Shown here piece by piece: positions 6,461 to 14,485 of a DNA stretch of 64,000 nucleotides. Numbering within the stretch: the stretch's first letter is position 1; every line of letters begins with the position of its first letter. The notes beneath the pieces were generated by a model. The model was not told where the DNA came from and ran no database searches. It was given only the letters and a program-made list of their open reading frames with translations. The DNA is taken from the NCBI GenBank assembly GCA_041655035.1, contig JBAZCN010000002.1, positions 9,524 to 73,523 on the forward strand, written 5' to 3'. The position numbers were made by a program, and so were the translations under genes. This DNA is from NAT127 sp041655035. Lineage in GTDB: Bacteria; Pseudomonadota; Gammaproteobacteria; Pseudomonadales; Porticoccaceae.

Positions 6461-9400
6461 TCACAAGCCCTCCATAAAGTCCATGGCCCCCTGGTGGCGG
6501 ATCACCCGGCGGTGGTTGGCCCAGAGTTCGGCCACCTGGTCGCGGTTGAGCTGCTGGCGATCCACCAGCACCCTGGTGTTGAGCTCGCCGAGTGGCATCG
6601 GGCTCGGCACCTTGCTGAATACGAACTGGTTGCTGACCAAGTCGAGGAACGGGCCGGCCTTGCTGGTGGGCATGATAAAGACCAGTTGCAGGCCGATGGT
6701 CTGGGTGAGGTAGCCGATGATTTCCCGCGAACGGGTTTCGTCCATGTGCATGAAGGCTTCGTCGACGATCACCATGCGCAGGTGGCTGTTGCCCTCATTG
6801 AATCGAAAGGCACTGGTGATGGCGGCGGCGCGGATTATGTAGGCCGGTGTTTCGAGCTGGCCACCGGAGCCGGTGCCGTACTCGCTGAGGCGGATCGGTG
6901 CCTTGCCCTCGGGGTGCTTGAGAATGTCGTAGCGGCGATAGTGGCGGTAGTCGCTGATCCGCTCCAACTCGCGCAGGGCCAGCTGTTCGTCGCCATCGAG
7001 CAGCAGCGCCAGCATCCGGTCGCGAACGGCGGCGGCTTTGGCGCCGAGACTGTCGTCGAACAGGCTGGTGCCGTCGCCGAGATTGGGAATGCGGATGATC
7101 TCCCGGAAGAAATCCCAGTACTCCTTGAATTCGGGCACCCAGGCCCATTCGAACTCGAAACGCTCGCGATCGGCGCCGAAGTGATGGTGCTGGAGTTCGC
7201 TGTTCAGGTTGTCCAGAATCCGCTTGCCATCGTTGATGGCCTGGTGGATTTCGTGGCACAGGTCGCTGACGAACGTGGTGTTGAAGGTATCGCGCAGGGC
7301 GGCGAGCCGTTCCTGCTTCTCCAGCAGCACGTTGTTGCGCAGCCGGTTGTGCAGGCCGTCGAGCTGCTGGCGCAGGTTGCGGACATGGCCAAAGAAAGCG
7401 AGGCTGTGCAATTCCGCAGGACTATCGGCCACCAGGCTGTCGGCCACCAGGGCCTGCCGGTTGTACTCCAGAATGGCGCGTTCGAGAGCGATGGCCTCGC
7501 GGGTCAGCCGGCTGGTGAGCTCTTTCTCCTCGGTCTCGAAGTCGATGCTGGCGTGGGCCTGTCGCAGGCGCTCATCCATGGCGGTGGTATAGCGCTCGAT
7601 GTCGAGTCCCGGCCAGTGGTCGGCGGCGTCGAGCAGGGCGGCCTCGGCCCGCTCCTGGCGTTCGCGGAGCTGGTCACTGGTGTCGGCGAAGCGCCTGATG
7701 CGCTGGTCGAGCTCCTTGAGCAGCGCGCCGAGGCGACCGTTTTCTTCGTTGAGCTGGCGCTGGTGCTCCTCGAGGGTCTGGTAGTGGCCGCGCAGCCGTT
7801 GTTGCTCCTGTTCCAGGTCCTGGTGGGCGCTGAGATCGAGGCGCTCGAGTTGTTCCTCGACCTCGCGCAGGCGGCGCTGGATATCGAGCAGGCCGGCGAC
7901 GGCAGCGGCCTGGGCGAGGGGTTTCAGACGCTCCACTTGTTCCGCCAGTTGCCTGGCTGCCTGATAGTCGCGGTTGGCCGACTCGTAGTGTCCACGCAGT
8001 TCCCGCTGTGCCAGGCGCTGCGCCTGGAGGTTGCGTTCGCGCGCGGTTTCGCCGAACACCAGTTGGCTGTCGTCGATGTCGCAGCGAAACAGTGCGTAGT
8101 TGCCGGAGCCCATGCCGTCGGCGGTGATGCCGCGCCGGGTGCGGCGCAGGGCCTCGGCGTCGGCGACGCGCACCACGTTGCCATAGGAGGCGCGCAGATA
8201 ATGTTCGGCGGTGCGGTGGCTGAAACGCAGCGCGTGGATGATGGAGTCCGCCGGCAGGGTCTGCTTTTCGGTATCGCGCCGCGCCTGGTCGCCCTGGATC
8301 ACCCGCGCGCGGTTGCGTTCGCGTCCGCCCAGGCGGCGGACCACGCGGATCGCTTCCGCCTCGAACGCCGGTTCCACCAGGATCGCGAAACGGCCGCCGC
8401 CGATATAGCCCTCGATGGCCATCTGCCACTCGGGGTCCATCACTTCCACATGGTCGCACAGCACCCGCGGGTCGGCGCCGGGGCACTGCTGGCGGATGGC
8501 TGCCAGCGCGGCCTGGACATCCGCGGGGTAGGTGATTTTGTGGGCTTCCAGGGCGGCGATCTGCTGTTCGCTCTGGTTCAGCCGGCGCTGCAGGTCGGCG
8601 AGGGCTTTCTCGCTGTCGCTGACCAGCAGTTGAAGGCGCCGGGCCGGGCTGGGGGCCTGATCGTCCCCGGCGGGGGACGCGTGGAGCTGCTCCACCAGGC
8701 GGTTGTGTATTTGCTGGTCGGCGCGGAGGCGGTCGAGGGCGCTGTCCAGGGGGCTGAGGTCGATCCAGTCCCGGGCCAGCAGTTGATTGAGATCGGGCAG
8801 CCGCTGGTCGCCGCCGTCGAGAAGCGCAGCGCTGTCGGCCCGCCAGCTGCGGCCGGCCAGTTCCGGCAGCGCCTTGTCGAGATCGTGGCGCGCCAGGGCA
8901 TCGCGGATATTGCGCAGCGCGGTGAGGTTGCTTTCGCGCTGGTGATCCTGTTCCAGCAGCGGAGGAACGCCCTGGTGGAGCTGTTCGTTGAGGCCGTCGC
9001 GCTGGCGCTCCAGGTCGTCCTTGGTGTGCAGGGCGGCGATGCCCTGGCGCCGGGCCTCGAGGGCGATCAGGTCGCGGTGGGCCTGGTCGAGGCGCTCGCG
9101 GCCGAGGCGCTTGTCTTCATCGAGGCTGGCCAGCTCGCCGTTGAGGCGCAGTTGTTCCTCCTTGGCGGCGAGGTAGTCCCGCTGGTTGTGGCGGTATTGC
9201 CCGGCGGCGGCGCCGTAGGCGAGCGCGGTGCGTTCCAGCCAGTGCTCGAGATAGCGGTCGGCGCCGTCGCGGGCCAATTCCAGCTGTACGGCGCTGGCGC
9301 GGATGCGGCTGGCTTCCTGCTCCATGCCGTGGACGGTGCGCAGCAGGTCGCGGATGCGGCGGATGGTATCGCCGAGATCCCGGGCCTCGAGCACCTCCTC

Positions 9401-10102
9401 GGCGACGAACTGGTCGATCGAGCGGACCGGCTTGTAGGCCATGAAGCTGGCGAAGGCGCGGGCGGCATTCTTGGCTTCGCGGGTCGAGACGGCGTCGGAC
9501 TTGCCGCGCAGGGCGCCGTACAGCCGCGCCAGATAGGCGCTTTTCTTGTCGTAGATCTCGACGGCTTTCTTGCCGAACTCCTGGCGCAGCAGGGTGGCCA
9601 GTTCGGTTACGGGGACCACATGCCGGCCGTCGGCATAGTGGCGGAGGAAGTGCGATAGCGACAGCCTTTCGCCCGCCACGATCATCATCAGCAGTTCGTC
9701 CTGGCGCGCCTGGGGGCTGCTGCCGGCGCGGTCGAGGTGGGCGCGCACCCCGATCACCGCGGTGAACGGCTCGCAGCTTTCGCCCTTGGTCGGCTCGAAT
9801 ACCCCGGCGATGTAACCGTCGCTGTCCCAGGGGCGGGCGAAGGCGCCGTCGTCGCAGCCGAGGATATAGGACGCCAGGGTGCGCACCTGCTTGCCACCGC
9901 GGCCGCGCTGGGTGGTTTCGTCCTGGCCCGGGTTGTAGTTGAACAGGTTGTCGTGGGCGGCGGTCATCAAAGTTTGCAGGGCGTCGGCGGCGGTGGTCTT
10001 GCCGGAGCCATTGCCGCCGGAGAACAGGTTGACCGGGCCGTAATCGAATTCCTGGGGAGGCAGGTTACCCCAGTTGACGGTGATGGAACGTTTCAGGTAC
10101 AT
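6461..10102 (-). CDS. mksB: SMC-like ATPase of the MksFEB condensin (MksB/JetC)
   Basis: The DNA-loop-extruding ATPase of a MukB-type condensin. The 1213-residue protein has the N-terminal Walker A GGNGSGKT at residues 29-36, long heptad-rich coiled-coil arms with many Leu/Gln/Glu/Arg, a hinge-like middle, and the C-terminal ABC signature GSGGQ at 1078-1082 with Walker B VIVDE at 1111-1115. Its ATG overlaps the mksE stop as TGATG, so translation is coupled. Proteins of this shape act in chromosome organisation (MksBEF of Pseudomonas) or, with MksG/JetD, in plasmid restriction (Wadjet). No mksG/jetD follows here, so the condensin role is more likely. Confidence 0.88.
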   Translation of the reverse strand: MYLKRSITVNWGNLPPQEFDYGPVNLFSGGNGSGKTTAADALQTLMTAAHDNLFNYNPGQDETTQRGRGGKQVRTLASYILGCDDGAFARPWDSDGYIAGVFEPTKGESCEPFTAVIGVRAHLDRAGSSPQARQDELLMMIVAGERLSLSHFLRHYADGRHVVPVTELATLLRQEFGKKAVEIYDKKSAYLARLYGALRGKSDAVSTREAKNAARAFASFMAYKPVRSIDQFVAEEVLEARDLGDTIRRIRDLLRTVHGMEQEASRIRASAVQLELARDGADRYLEHWLERTALAYGAAAGQYRHNQRDYLAAKEEQLRLNGELASLDEDKRLGRERLDQAHRDLIALEARRQGIAALHTKDDLERQRDGLNEQLHQGVPPLLEQDHQRESNLTALRNIRDALARHDLDKALPELAGRSWRADSAALLDGGDQRLPDLNQLLARDWIDLSPLDSALDRLRADQQIHNRLVEQLHASPAGDDQAPSPARRLQLLVSDSEKALADLQRRLNQSEQQIAALEAHKITYPADVQAALAAIRQQCPGADPRVLCDHVEVMDPEWQMAIEGYIGGGRFAILVEPAFEAEAIRVVRRLGGRERNRARVIQGDQARRDTEKQTLPADSIIHALRFSHRTAEHYLRASYGNVVRVADAEALRRTRRGITADGMGSGNYALFRCDIDDSQLVFGETARERNLQAQRLAQRELRGHYESANRDYQAARQLAEQVERLKPLAQAAAVAGLLDIQRRLREVEEQLERLDLSAHQDLEQEQQRLRGHYQTLEEHQRQLNEENGRLGALLKELDQRIRRFADTSDQLRERQERAEAALLDAADHWPGLDIERYTTAMDERLRQAHASIDFETEEKELTSRLTREAIALERAILEYNRQALVADSLVADSPAELHSLAFFGHVRNLRQQLDGLHNRLRNNVLLEKQERLAALRDTFNTTFVSDLCHEIHQAINDGKRILDNLNSELQHHHFGADRERFEFEWAWVPEFKEYWDFFREIIRIPNLGDGTSLFDDSLGAKAAAVRDRMLALLLDGDEQLALRELERISDYRHYRRYDILKHPEGKAPIRLSEYGTGSGGQLETPAYIIRAAAITSAFRFNEGNSHLRMVIVDEAFMHMDETRSREIIGYLTQTIGLQLVFIMPTSKAGPFLDLVSNQFVFSKVPSPMPLGELNTRVLVDRQQLNRDQVAELWANHRRVIRHQGAMDFMEGL

Positions 10103-10860
10103 CAGTCGCGGCTCTCTTCATCATCATCGCTGTCGTCGCGGCAATCGCCATCGTCCACCAGCGGCTCGCCGCCGGCGAGTTGTGCCAGCACGGTATCGGT
10201 CACCAGGCTGGTGATGCCGGGGCGGATGGTCAGCCAGGCCTCGCCTTCGTCGAGGTCGTCGTCGCTGGCACTGCGAATCAGGCGCAGCTGGCGCAGGCGG
10301 CGGAACAGCGCGCGGCGTTCAGTGAGCGCCTCGGGGAGAGGGCGGCCGAGCAGGTTCTTGCTGGCCAGATTGAGGGCTTCCAGCGGCAGCTGGACCTGGC
10401 CGTCCTCATCGATCCGCCCTTCGCGCAGGGCCTTGTCGTACTCGGCGCGCAGTATCAGGATCGCCGCCACTTCCTGCTGGTTGAGGCGCTCCCTGAGGCC
10501 GCTGTTGAAGCCGTCGTCGCTGTCGATGAGGCCGGGGACGTCGGCGCCCGGCGGGAACAGGCGCAGGGTATTGAAGCGCGGCTCGTGGAGCAGGCGGATC
10601 CGCAGCACGGCCAGATAGTCTTCCACCAGCTCGGGGACCCGCAGGTAGCGGTCGTAGAGTTCGGCCTCCACCTTGCTTTCGTCGCGGCACAGCACGCCGT
10701 GGTCGAGAAGCCTGATCATCAGTTCGGAAAACGCCGCCGGGTCGAGGCCGCGGGCCGCCAGGCTCGTTTCGAGGGCGTCGCGGATTGTGGTCTCGGGCAT
10801 TCTTTTCTCAGAAAGAGTCGTCTTGGGAAGAATCGTCTCGGGAAGTGTCGTCTCAAACAT
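10102..10860 (-). CDS. mksE: condensin accessory subunit MksE/JetB
   Basis: Winged-helix dimer subunit that bridges the kleisin MksF and the MksB heads. About 252 residues, starting MFETTLPETIL at 10860; this ATG overlaps the mksF stop by 8 bases, favouring coupled translation. A second Met at 10800 (MPETTIRDALE) is an alternative start and agrees better with conserved sequence, because the intervening codons are a tandem 15-base repeat encoding (E/K)TTLP-like pentapeptides. The body contains SELMIRLLDHGVL and YDRYLRVPELVEDYL, typical of JetB/MksE. The C-terminus is acidic (DDSDDDEE). Confidence 0.82.
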   Translation of the reverse strand: MFETTLPETILPKTTLSEKRMPETTIRDALETSLAARGLDPAAFSELMIRLLDHGVLCRDESKVEAELYDRYLRVPELVEDYLAVLRIRLLHEPRFNTLRLFPPGADVPGLIDSDDGFNSGLRERLNQQEVAAILILRAEYDKALREGRIDEDGQVQLPLEALNLASKNLLGRPLPEALTERRALFRRLRQLRLIRSASDDDLDEGEAWLTIRPGITSLVTDTVLAQLAGGEPLVDDGDCRDDSDDDEESRD

Positions 10861-12289
10861 TCTCGTCGTGTTCCAGTTCAAGCAGGTAGCCATCGCGGCG
10901 GGCGAAGTAGTGCTCGCCGGTGACGGGCTCGGTGGCTTCTAGGTGCAGCCGGAAGCCCGTCGCGGCATGATCGGCGCCGCCCAGTTCGATGATATGACTG
11001 AGGGCGAGCAGGTCTTTGGCGTCGTTGATCGGCAGGTCGCGGTTGTCGATGCGGCGGCCGGCGCCAAGGGCGCGGCGCAGGTAGTCGCGCAGTGCGCCGC
11101 CATTGATGTTGAACGCCTGCTCCAGCAATTGCTGGACGGCAAGGTCGCGGCGGGTGGCGCCGTCGGGCTCGCCCGGCTCCATCATCTGGCTGTTTACCGG
11201 GGGGCGCTGGCGGCGCTCGCGGAGGCGAATCTGGCCGGGGTCGACCAACGCGAGGCGGGTGCCGGCCATGATTGCGCCGGCCGCCGCGAGGCGGCGGCTG
11301 AACTCTTCGTCATCCTGCCCGGCCAGGGTACGGCACAGGCCGACGATATCGCTGTGCTTCTGGCTGTGGAGATAGCTCAACTGGCGGATGATGATATCGG
11401 CGCGGCGGGTGAATCCCTGGAGCGTTCGCCGCAGGGCGGGCAGCATGATCTCGGAGGCGTTGCGCAGGCGTGTTTCGATGCTGTCCAGCAACTGCCAGAG
11501 TACCGAGGCGTGCTCGTCGACGACCAGGTCCGGCGCCTGGCGGCGCAGTTCCCGCTCGGCGGTCTGCTTCCAGGCCCTGGGTTTGCGGCGGATGCGATCT
11601 ATCACTTCCCGGATCCTGTCGCGATGCTTTTCGACGCTGTCGGCAGAGAGGCGGATCGCCACATCGGGCTGGAATCGGCGCTCCATGAACTCGAAAAACT
11701 GATCGCTTGCCTGCTGGACCAGTTGCTGGGCTTCCACGGCCCTCACCAGTTCCCGCTTGCGTTCTTCGAGTTCGGCGATGATGTCGGTGAAATCCGCGAT
11801 GATGCGCTCGGAGTGCTCGTGGGCATCGATCAGGTCGTAGGCCTCGCCGCGCTCGAGGAAGGCGGCCAGGGAGTTCAACGTATTGCGGGTGTTGCGGTGG
11901 CGAGTGCGGATACTGCGGCCATCGGCCTCCACCAGGGTTTGGGTGAACAGCCGCCCGGTGCGGCTGAACGGATAGGTGGACTGGAAGGTCGCCTGGTCGA
12001 CCTGGCGCTCCAGCCAGCCGTGCTCGACCAGGTTGTTGAGAATCCACCCGGCCTGCTCGCGGGTGTGGCGGAATCGCCCGCCGTCCTCATCCTCGCCTTC
12101 GAGCAGGGGCGCCCGCTCGAGCGCCTCGGCGAAGATCTCCAGTACCTGCTCGCGCTTGAGGGATTCGCCATAGTCGGCGCTGGCGCTGTAGAGGCGCTCG
12201 TGCAGCAGCCGCAGGCATTCCACCACCTGCTCGCGGTACTTGCCGGTGAGAGGCTTGAAGAGCTGGGCGCGCTCGTCTGTAAAGAACAT
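10853..12289 (-). CDS. mksF: condensin kleisin-like subunit MksF/JetA
   Basis: First gene of the SMC-like operon, 478 residues. It begins MFFTDERAQLFKPLTGKYRE, has an N-terminal winged-helix region with EQAGWILNNLVEHGWLERQ and FSRTGRLFTQTL, and then a helical middle rich in Glu/Arg that would contact the MksB heads and MksE. Order and sizes (F, E, B) match Pseudomonas MksFEB and the first three Wadjet genes JetABC. No signal peptide or membrane segment is seen. I assign the role from operon context and sequence resemblance; the condensin-versus-defence role cannot be decided from this gene alone. Confidence 0.82.
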   Translation of the reverse strand: MFFTDERAQLFKPLTGKYREQVVECLRLLHERLYSASADYGESLKREQVLEIFAEALERAPLLEGEDEDGGRFRHTREQAGWILNNLVEHGWLERQVDQATFQSTYPFSRTGRLFTQTLVEADGRSIRTRHRNTRNTLNSLAAFLERGEAYDLIDAHEHSERIIADFTDIIAELEERKRELVRAVEAQQLVQQASDQFFEFMERRFQPDVAIRLSADSVEKHRDRIREVIDRIRRKPRAWKQTAERELRRQAPDLVVDEHASVLWQLLDSIETRLRNASEIMLPALRRTLQGFTRRADIIIRQLSYLHSQKHSDIVGLCRTLAGQDDEEFSRRLAAAGAIMAGTRLALVDPGQIRLRERRQRPPVNSQMMEPGEPDGATRRDLAVQQLLEQAFNINGGALRDYLRRALGAGRRIDNRDLPINDAKDLLALSHIIELGGADHAATGFRLHLEATEPVTGEHYFARRDGYLLELEHDENV

Positions 12290-12357
12290 GGAATCTCGGT
12301 GGACTGGCGTGAAAAGCGCGTATTAAAACAGGTTTGCCGGCGACACGGCAGCTTTGC

Positions 12358-14256
12358 TCACCGGGCGCCGTAGTGGAGCTTGCCCTGTGCCGAGAAACAG
12401 GTGCGGTTGCGCCCGGTCTGTTTGGCGAGGTAAAGCGCGCGGTCCGCTGCCTTGACCAGGCTGTCGGGGTCCGCCACGCCCTCTTCCCGGGTGGCCACGC
12501 CAATGCTCACGGTCGTCCGTATCACCGCATCCCCGATGGTCAATTCGAGATTCTCGACCATGTTTCTCAAGCGCTCGGCGGCCTGTACGGCAGTCTTCAG
12601 GTCGGTGTTCTGGCAGCTCATCAGGAACTCTTCGCCGCCCATGCGACAGATGCTCTCATTCTTGCGCACCGAGCGCTGCAGGGCTTCGGCAATGTCCTGC
12701 AGCGCCTTGTCGCCGGCGGCGTGGCCGTGGCTATCGTTGATGTCCTTGAAGAAGTCGATGTCGAGCACCAGCGCTGAGAGGGGCTGGCCAGAGCGCTCGG
12801 CGGCGCTCCAGGCCATGGCCAGCGAGTCCATGCCCGCGCGGCGGTTTGGCAGGCTGGTCAGCAGGTCGGTCATCGCCGCGTGACCGAGCTGGCGATTGCT
12901 GGTTGCCAGCTCGGCGGCAAACTGTTTGAGCTGATGCCGATCCTGCTCCCAGGCGTCGAGTAACTGTACATAGCGCCATGCGGCCCGCAGATGAGCGCTG
13001 AGGCCGCCGAGGTTGAGCGGCCGCGACAGCACGTCGTTGGCGCCGGCCTCGAAGGCGGCGTTGATTTCATCATCCGCCTCGGATGTGGTCAGCATGATGA
13101 GGTAGATCTTCCGGCCCCATTCGGTTTCCCGCAGCAAGTGGCACAGTTCGATCCCTTTCATGTCCGGCAGCATCCAGTCGACGATGACGACCTGGGGCTG
13201 GGTCTCGAGGGCCATGGCGCAGGCCTCGTGGCCGCGGGCGGTACACACGGTGCCGAGCCTGAAGAGGTTGTTCAGCACCGCCTTGAGCAGGTCGAGGGTG
13301 CCGCTATCGTCCGTCACCATCAGGGTTCGCGGAGCGGCGCCATCGCTGCCCGCGGGCTGGGGCGCGGTGCCGGACATCTGCGCAAAGGAAGGCAGCGCCG
13401 AGGCGGGCACCTTGAGCAGCGCGCCCCACTCGTGCCACTGGGAAACGAGCTGGTCCACCGCATGGCCGAGATCGTCGGCGTCCAGGCCGATCTTGCTGCC
13501 CAGCAGGAGCAGCTGCGCCGTCTGGTCGTCGCGGTGGGTTTCGTCGGCGATACCGAGGTCTGCCACGCACTTGGCCAGATAGAACAGATGGGCCAGCTGG
13601 TAGGGACGGGAGCCCGGGGCGAAACCCGAGTCGCTCGGGTTCTCGTGGTGGTAGACCGGCTCGGCCAGGGCGCTGGGCAGGCCCCATTCCAGCAGCAAGG
13701 CCGCGGTCAACTCGTTGTGATTGGTGTGCAGGAGCTCTTGTTCGCGTTGCGCCAGTGGCGTCGCATCGTCCCGGGCCGCCAGTAGCTGCGCGTATTCAAC
13801 GGGGTAGAGCGTCGCCAGCGCCAGGCAGCCGATACGGGACATCAGCCCGCAGGCAAACAGCTCGTCCGGGGAACCTGCCCCGGTGAGCAGGGAGAAATGC
13901 TGCATCGCCAGCGCCATCAGCAGGGAGTGCGACCAGAACGACTGGTAGTCGAAGGTCTGGCAGGGGCCGTTGCGGTACTGGTCGACCAGTGAGAATCCCA
14001 GTGCCAGGTTGCGCACGGTGGTCAACCCCAGGCGAGTGATGGCTTCGACCACCGAGGCGACCGGGCGGTGCCTGCTCACCGCGGCGGAATTGGCCTGGTG
14101 GATCAGCCTGCCGGTGAGGGCGGGATCGAGCTGGGCGATGCGCGCCAGATCGTGGTGGCTGGCTTCAGCGCTGTTGCACAGCTTGAGGATAGCCAACGCC
14201 ACTCCCTTGGGGCTGGGCAGCTCGTTGGTGACGGGGATATGTTCGAGCTGTTTCAT
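12358..14256 (-). CDS. HDOD - receiver - GGDEF signalling protein (putative diguanylate cyclase)
   Basis: The 632-residue cytosolic protein has three parts. Residues 10-200 are an HDOD domain (LDPALTGRLIHQANSA, ITRLGLTTVRNLALG). Residues 310-430 are a receiver with the acidic pair D316/D317 and phosphoacceptor D360 in VIVDWMLPD; the usual Lys of the KP motif is replaced by Arg (SRPL). Residues 460-625 are a GGDEF domain with DFFKDIND, active site GGEEF at 540-544, and no RxxD inhibitory site in the usual place (RKNE instead). It could make c-di-GMP in response to phosphorylation. It lies downstream of the phosphoketolase gene on the same strand, separated by 229 bases, so it may have its own promoter. 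Confidence 0.88.
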   Translation of the reverse strand: MKQLEHIPVTNELPSPKGVALAILKLCNSAEASHHDLARIAQLDPALTGRLIHQANSAAVSRHRPVASVVEAITRLGLTTVRNLALGFSLVDQYRNGPCQTFDYQSFWSHSLLMALAMQHFSLLTGAGSPDELFACGLMSRIGCLALATLYPVEYAQLLAARDDATPLAQREQELLHTNHNELTAALLLEWGLPSALAEPVYHHENPSDSGFAPGSRPYQLAHLFYLAKCVADLGIADETHRDDQTAQLLLLGSKIGLDADDLGHAVDQLVSQWHEWGALLKVPASALPSFAQMSGTAPQPAGSDGAAPRTLMVTDDSGTLDLLKAVLNNLFRLGTVCTARGHEACAMALETQPQVVIVDWMLPDMKGIELCHLLRETEWGRKIYLIMLTTSEADDEINAAFEAGANDVLSRPLNLGGLSAHLRAAWRYVQLLDAWEQDRHQLKQFAAELATSNRQLGHAAMTDLLTSLPNRRAGMDSLAMAWSAAERSGQPLSALVLDIDFFKDINDSHGHAAGDKALQDIAEALQRSVRKNESICRMGGEEFLMSCQNTDLKTAVQAAERLRNMVENLELTIGDAVIRTTVSIGVATREEGVADPDSLVKAADRALYLAKQTGRNRTCFSAQGKLHYGAR

Positions 14257-14485
14257 CAGGCTCCTGTGACAGAGTATCTATCCGCTCCCGCCGAGGCCGT
14301 CCGCGAATGGGGAAGCGGCCCGGTAGTCGGAGAGTATCCCTGTTTGTCCAGTACGACTCAACTGGCAGAATGTCAGTACTTTCGTTTTTGTTCTGGCCGG
14401 CAGCGTCCCGCCAACTGCCGCTGGCTGTTTAGGTCACCAACGCTCCGCGGCACGCGTTCAGCGCGATGAGCGGCAGCGTCCGTAC

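Noticed and set aside
6317..9658. An 1113-codon plus-strand frame
   Set aside because: It is antisense to mksB, whose ATPase motifs are clear. Long antisense frames are expected in GC-rich coding DNA.
6066..12289. Genomic island inserted at tRNA-Thr carrying the Mks genes
   Set aside because: No integrase gene and no direct repeat of the tRNA 3' end were seen, and base composition does not look different.
6461..12289. Complete Wadjet plasmid-defence system
   Set aside because: JetD/MksG is missing in the window, so only the MksFEB core can be claimed.
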